This document shows positions 30,055-30,330 of a stretch of DNA of 30,330 nt, one piece after another; the first letter of the stretch is position 1, and every line of letters begins with the position of its first letter. The translations under genes were made by a program, and so were the position numbers. The stretch covers positions 1-30,330 of the forward strand of contig JAZDLG010000084.1 in the NCBI GenBank assembly GCA_043802125.1, in the 5' to 3' direction. The notes beneath the pieces were generated by a model. That model did no database searches. It had not been told where the DNA came from and saw only the letters and a program-made list of their open reading frames with translations. This DNA comes from Phelpsiimicrobium sp043802125. Its GTDB lineage: Bacteria > Omnitrophota > Gorgyraeia > Velamenicoccales > Velamenicoccaceae.

Positions 30055-30330
30055 GTCCGGCCTTTCTTTTCTTAGGTTTTGGCATACCGGCCTGTTCGTC
30101 CTTTATCTCTTCAAGCCGTTGTTCAATGATAATACTGTATTCAGAGGAGTGATCGCTGACAAAGACTATCTCAGGCACAAACCGCAGATCCAGCCTTTCT
30201 CCAAGTACGCGGCGGATAAAACCAACGGCATGTTCCAGGCCTGCCTGGGTATCCTTCCACTTCTGCTCATCCCCGTAGACGCTAAAAAATATGCGCGCGA
30301 ACCTCAAGTCCGGAGTGAGAGCGCAATTCG
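30008..30330 (-). CDS. rbfA: Ribosome-binding factor A, N-terminus cut by window edge
   Basis: RbfA assists maturation of the 30S subunit and processing of 16S rRNA. Reading continues to the window edge: LTPDLRFARIFFSVYG matches the conserved RbfA strand-helix segment, followed by VGFIRRVLGERLDLRFVPEIVFVSD. The N-terminal part (around 35-45 residues) is outside the window. An internal TTG at 30307 is not the true start, since the family sequence continues upstream. The C-terminus carries an extra lysine/arginine-rich tail of about 24 residues, perhaps for rRNA binding. Its neighbours nrnA and truB support the call. Confidence 0.9.
   Translation of the reverse strand, partial: NCALTPDLRFARIFFSVYGDEQKWKDTQAGLEHAVGFIRRVLGERLDLRFVPEIVFVSDHSSEYSIIIEQRLEEIKDEQAGMPKPKKRKAGHAVKKASRRPKKKTK

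Noticed and set aside
30305..30307. TTG start of rbfA inside the window
   Set aside because: Conserved RbfA sequence (LTPD) continues in frame to the window edge, so the true start lies outside.
1..30330. CRISPR array, tRNA or rRNA genes, transposase or integrase genes
   Set aside because: No regularly spaced repeats, no tRNA-like cloverleaf, and no mobile-element enzyme were recognised on either strand. Plus-strand reading frames are shadows of minus-strand genes.

Overview
The window is a densely packed bacterial chromosome segment in which every convincing gene lies on the minus strand, so transcription runs from high to low coordinates. Many genes overlap by 4 bases (ATGA or GTGA) or abut directly. 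The organism makes a complete peptidoglycan: mraY and all of murB-F and murG are present, and MurE carries the DNPR motif of meso-diaminopimelate-adding enzymes. Several proteins have signal peptides or periplasmic thiol motifs, which suggests a Gram-negative-type cell. The gene order, moderate GC and dispersed intergenic repeats would suit an uncultured candidate phylum such as Omnitrophota. That placement is inference only; no marker here proves it.

Region by region, in transcription order. (1) 30330-27532: rbfA (cut by the window edge), nrnA-like DHH phosphoesterase, truB and ribF, a ribosome/RNA-maturation operon. (2) 27478-9726: a division and cell wall (dcw) cluster behind a near-perfect sigma70 promoter with an array of MraZ boxes: mraZ, a PilZ-domain gene, rsmH, ftsL-like, ftsI, murE, murF, mraY, murD, ftsW, murG, a secreted HExxH metallopeptidase, murC, murB, ddl, ftsQ, ftsA. 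The PilZ and peptidase genes are not standard dcw members. ftsA is not followed by ftsZ. (3) 9613-8582: a stand-alone Smr-domain gene and a secreted DUF4412-type gene ending in a clear intrinsic terminator. (4) 8573-4662: a self-contained metalloid-resistance-like cassette with its own promoter and palindromic operators: DUF134 regulator, a 49-residue Cys-pair protein (easily missed), DUF318/ArsP-like permease, small CPRC thioredoxin, ArsF-like thioredoxin, ArsG/DsbD-like membrane protein and ACR3 arsenite exporter. (5) 4640-1: yggS, proC, mtnP and ileS (cut by the left edge), only 21 bases behind acr3.

The non-coding parts are short; no gene-free stretch exceeds about 210 bases. They hold a dispersed repeat family (three loci, all in gene orientation, two of them supplying the stop codon of the upstream gene), several strong hairpins including a perfect 20-bp stem between ftsL and ftsI, and the regulatory sites noted above.

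The most interesting candidate system is the arsenic-like cassette. It combines two exporter classes, an ArsF/ArsG-like redox-membrane pair, a Cys-rich DUF134 regulator with palindromes exactly at the -35/-10 spacer and start site, and a tiny CC...CC protein translationally coupled on both sides. Second is the modified dcw cluster, with a c-di-GMP-type PilZ protein and a gluzincin built into it.
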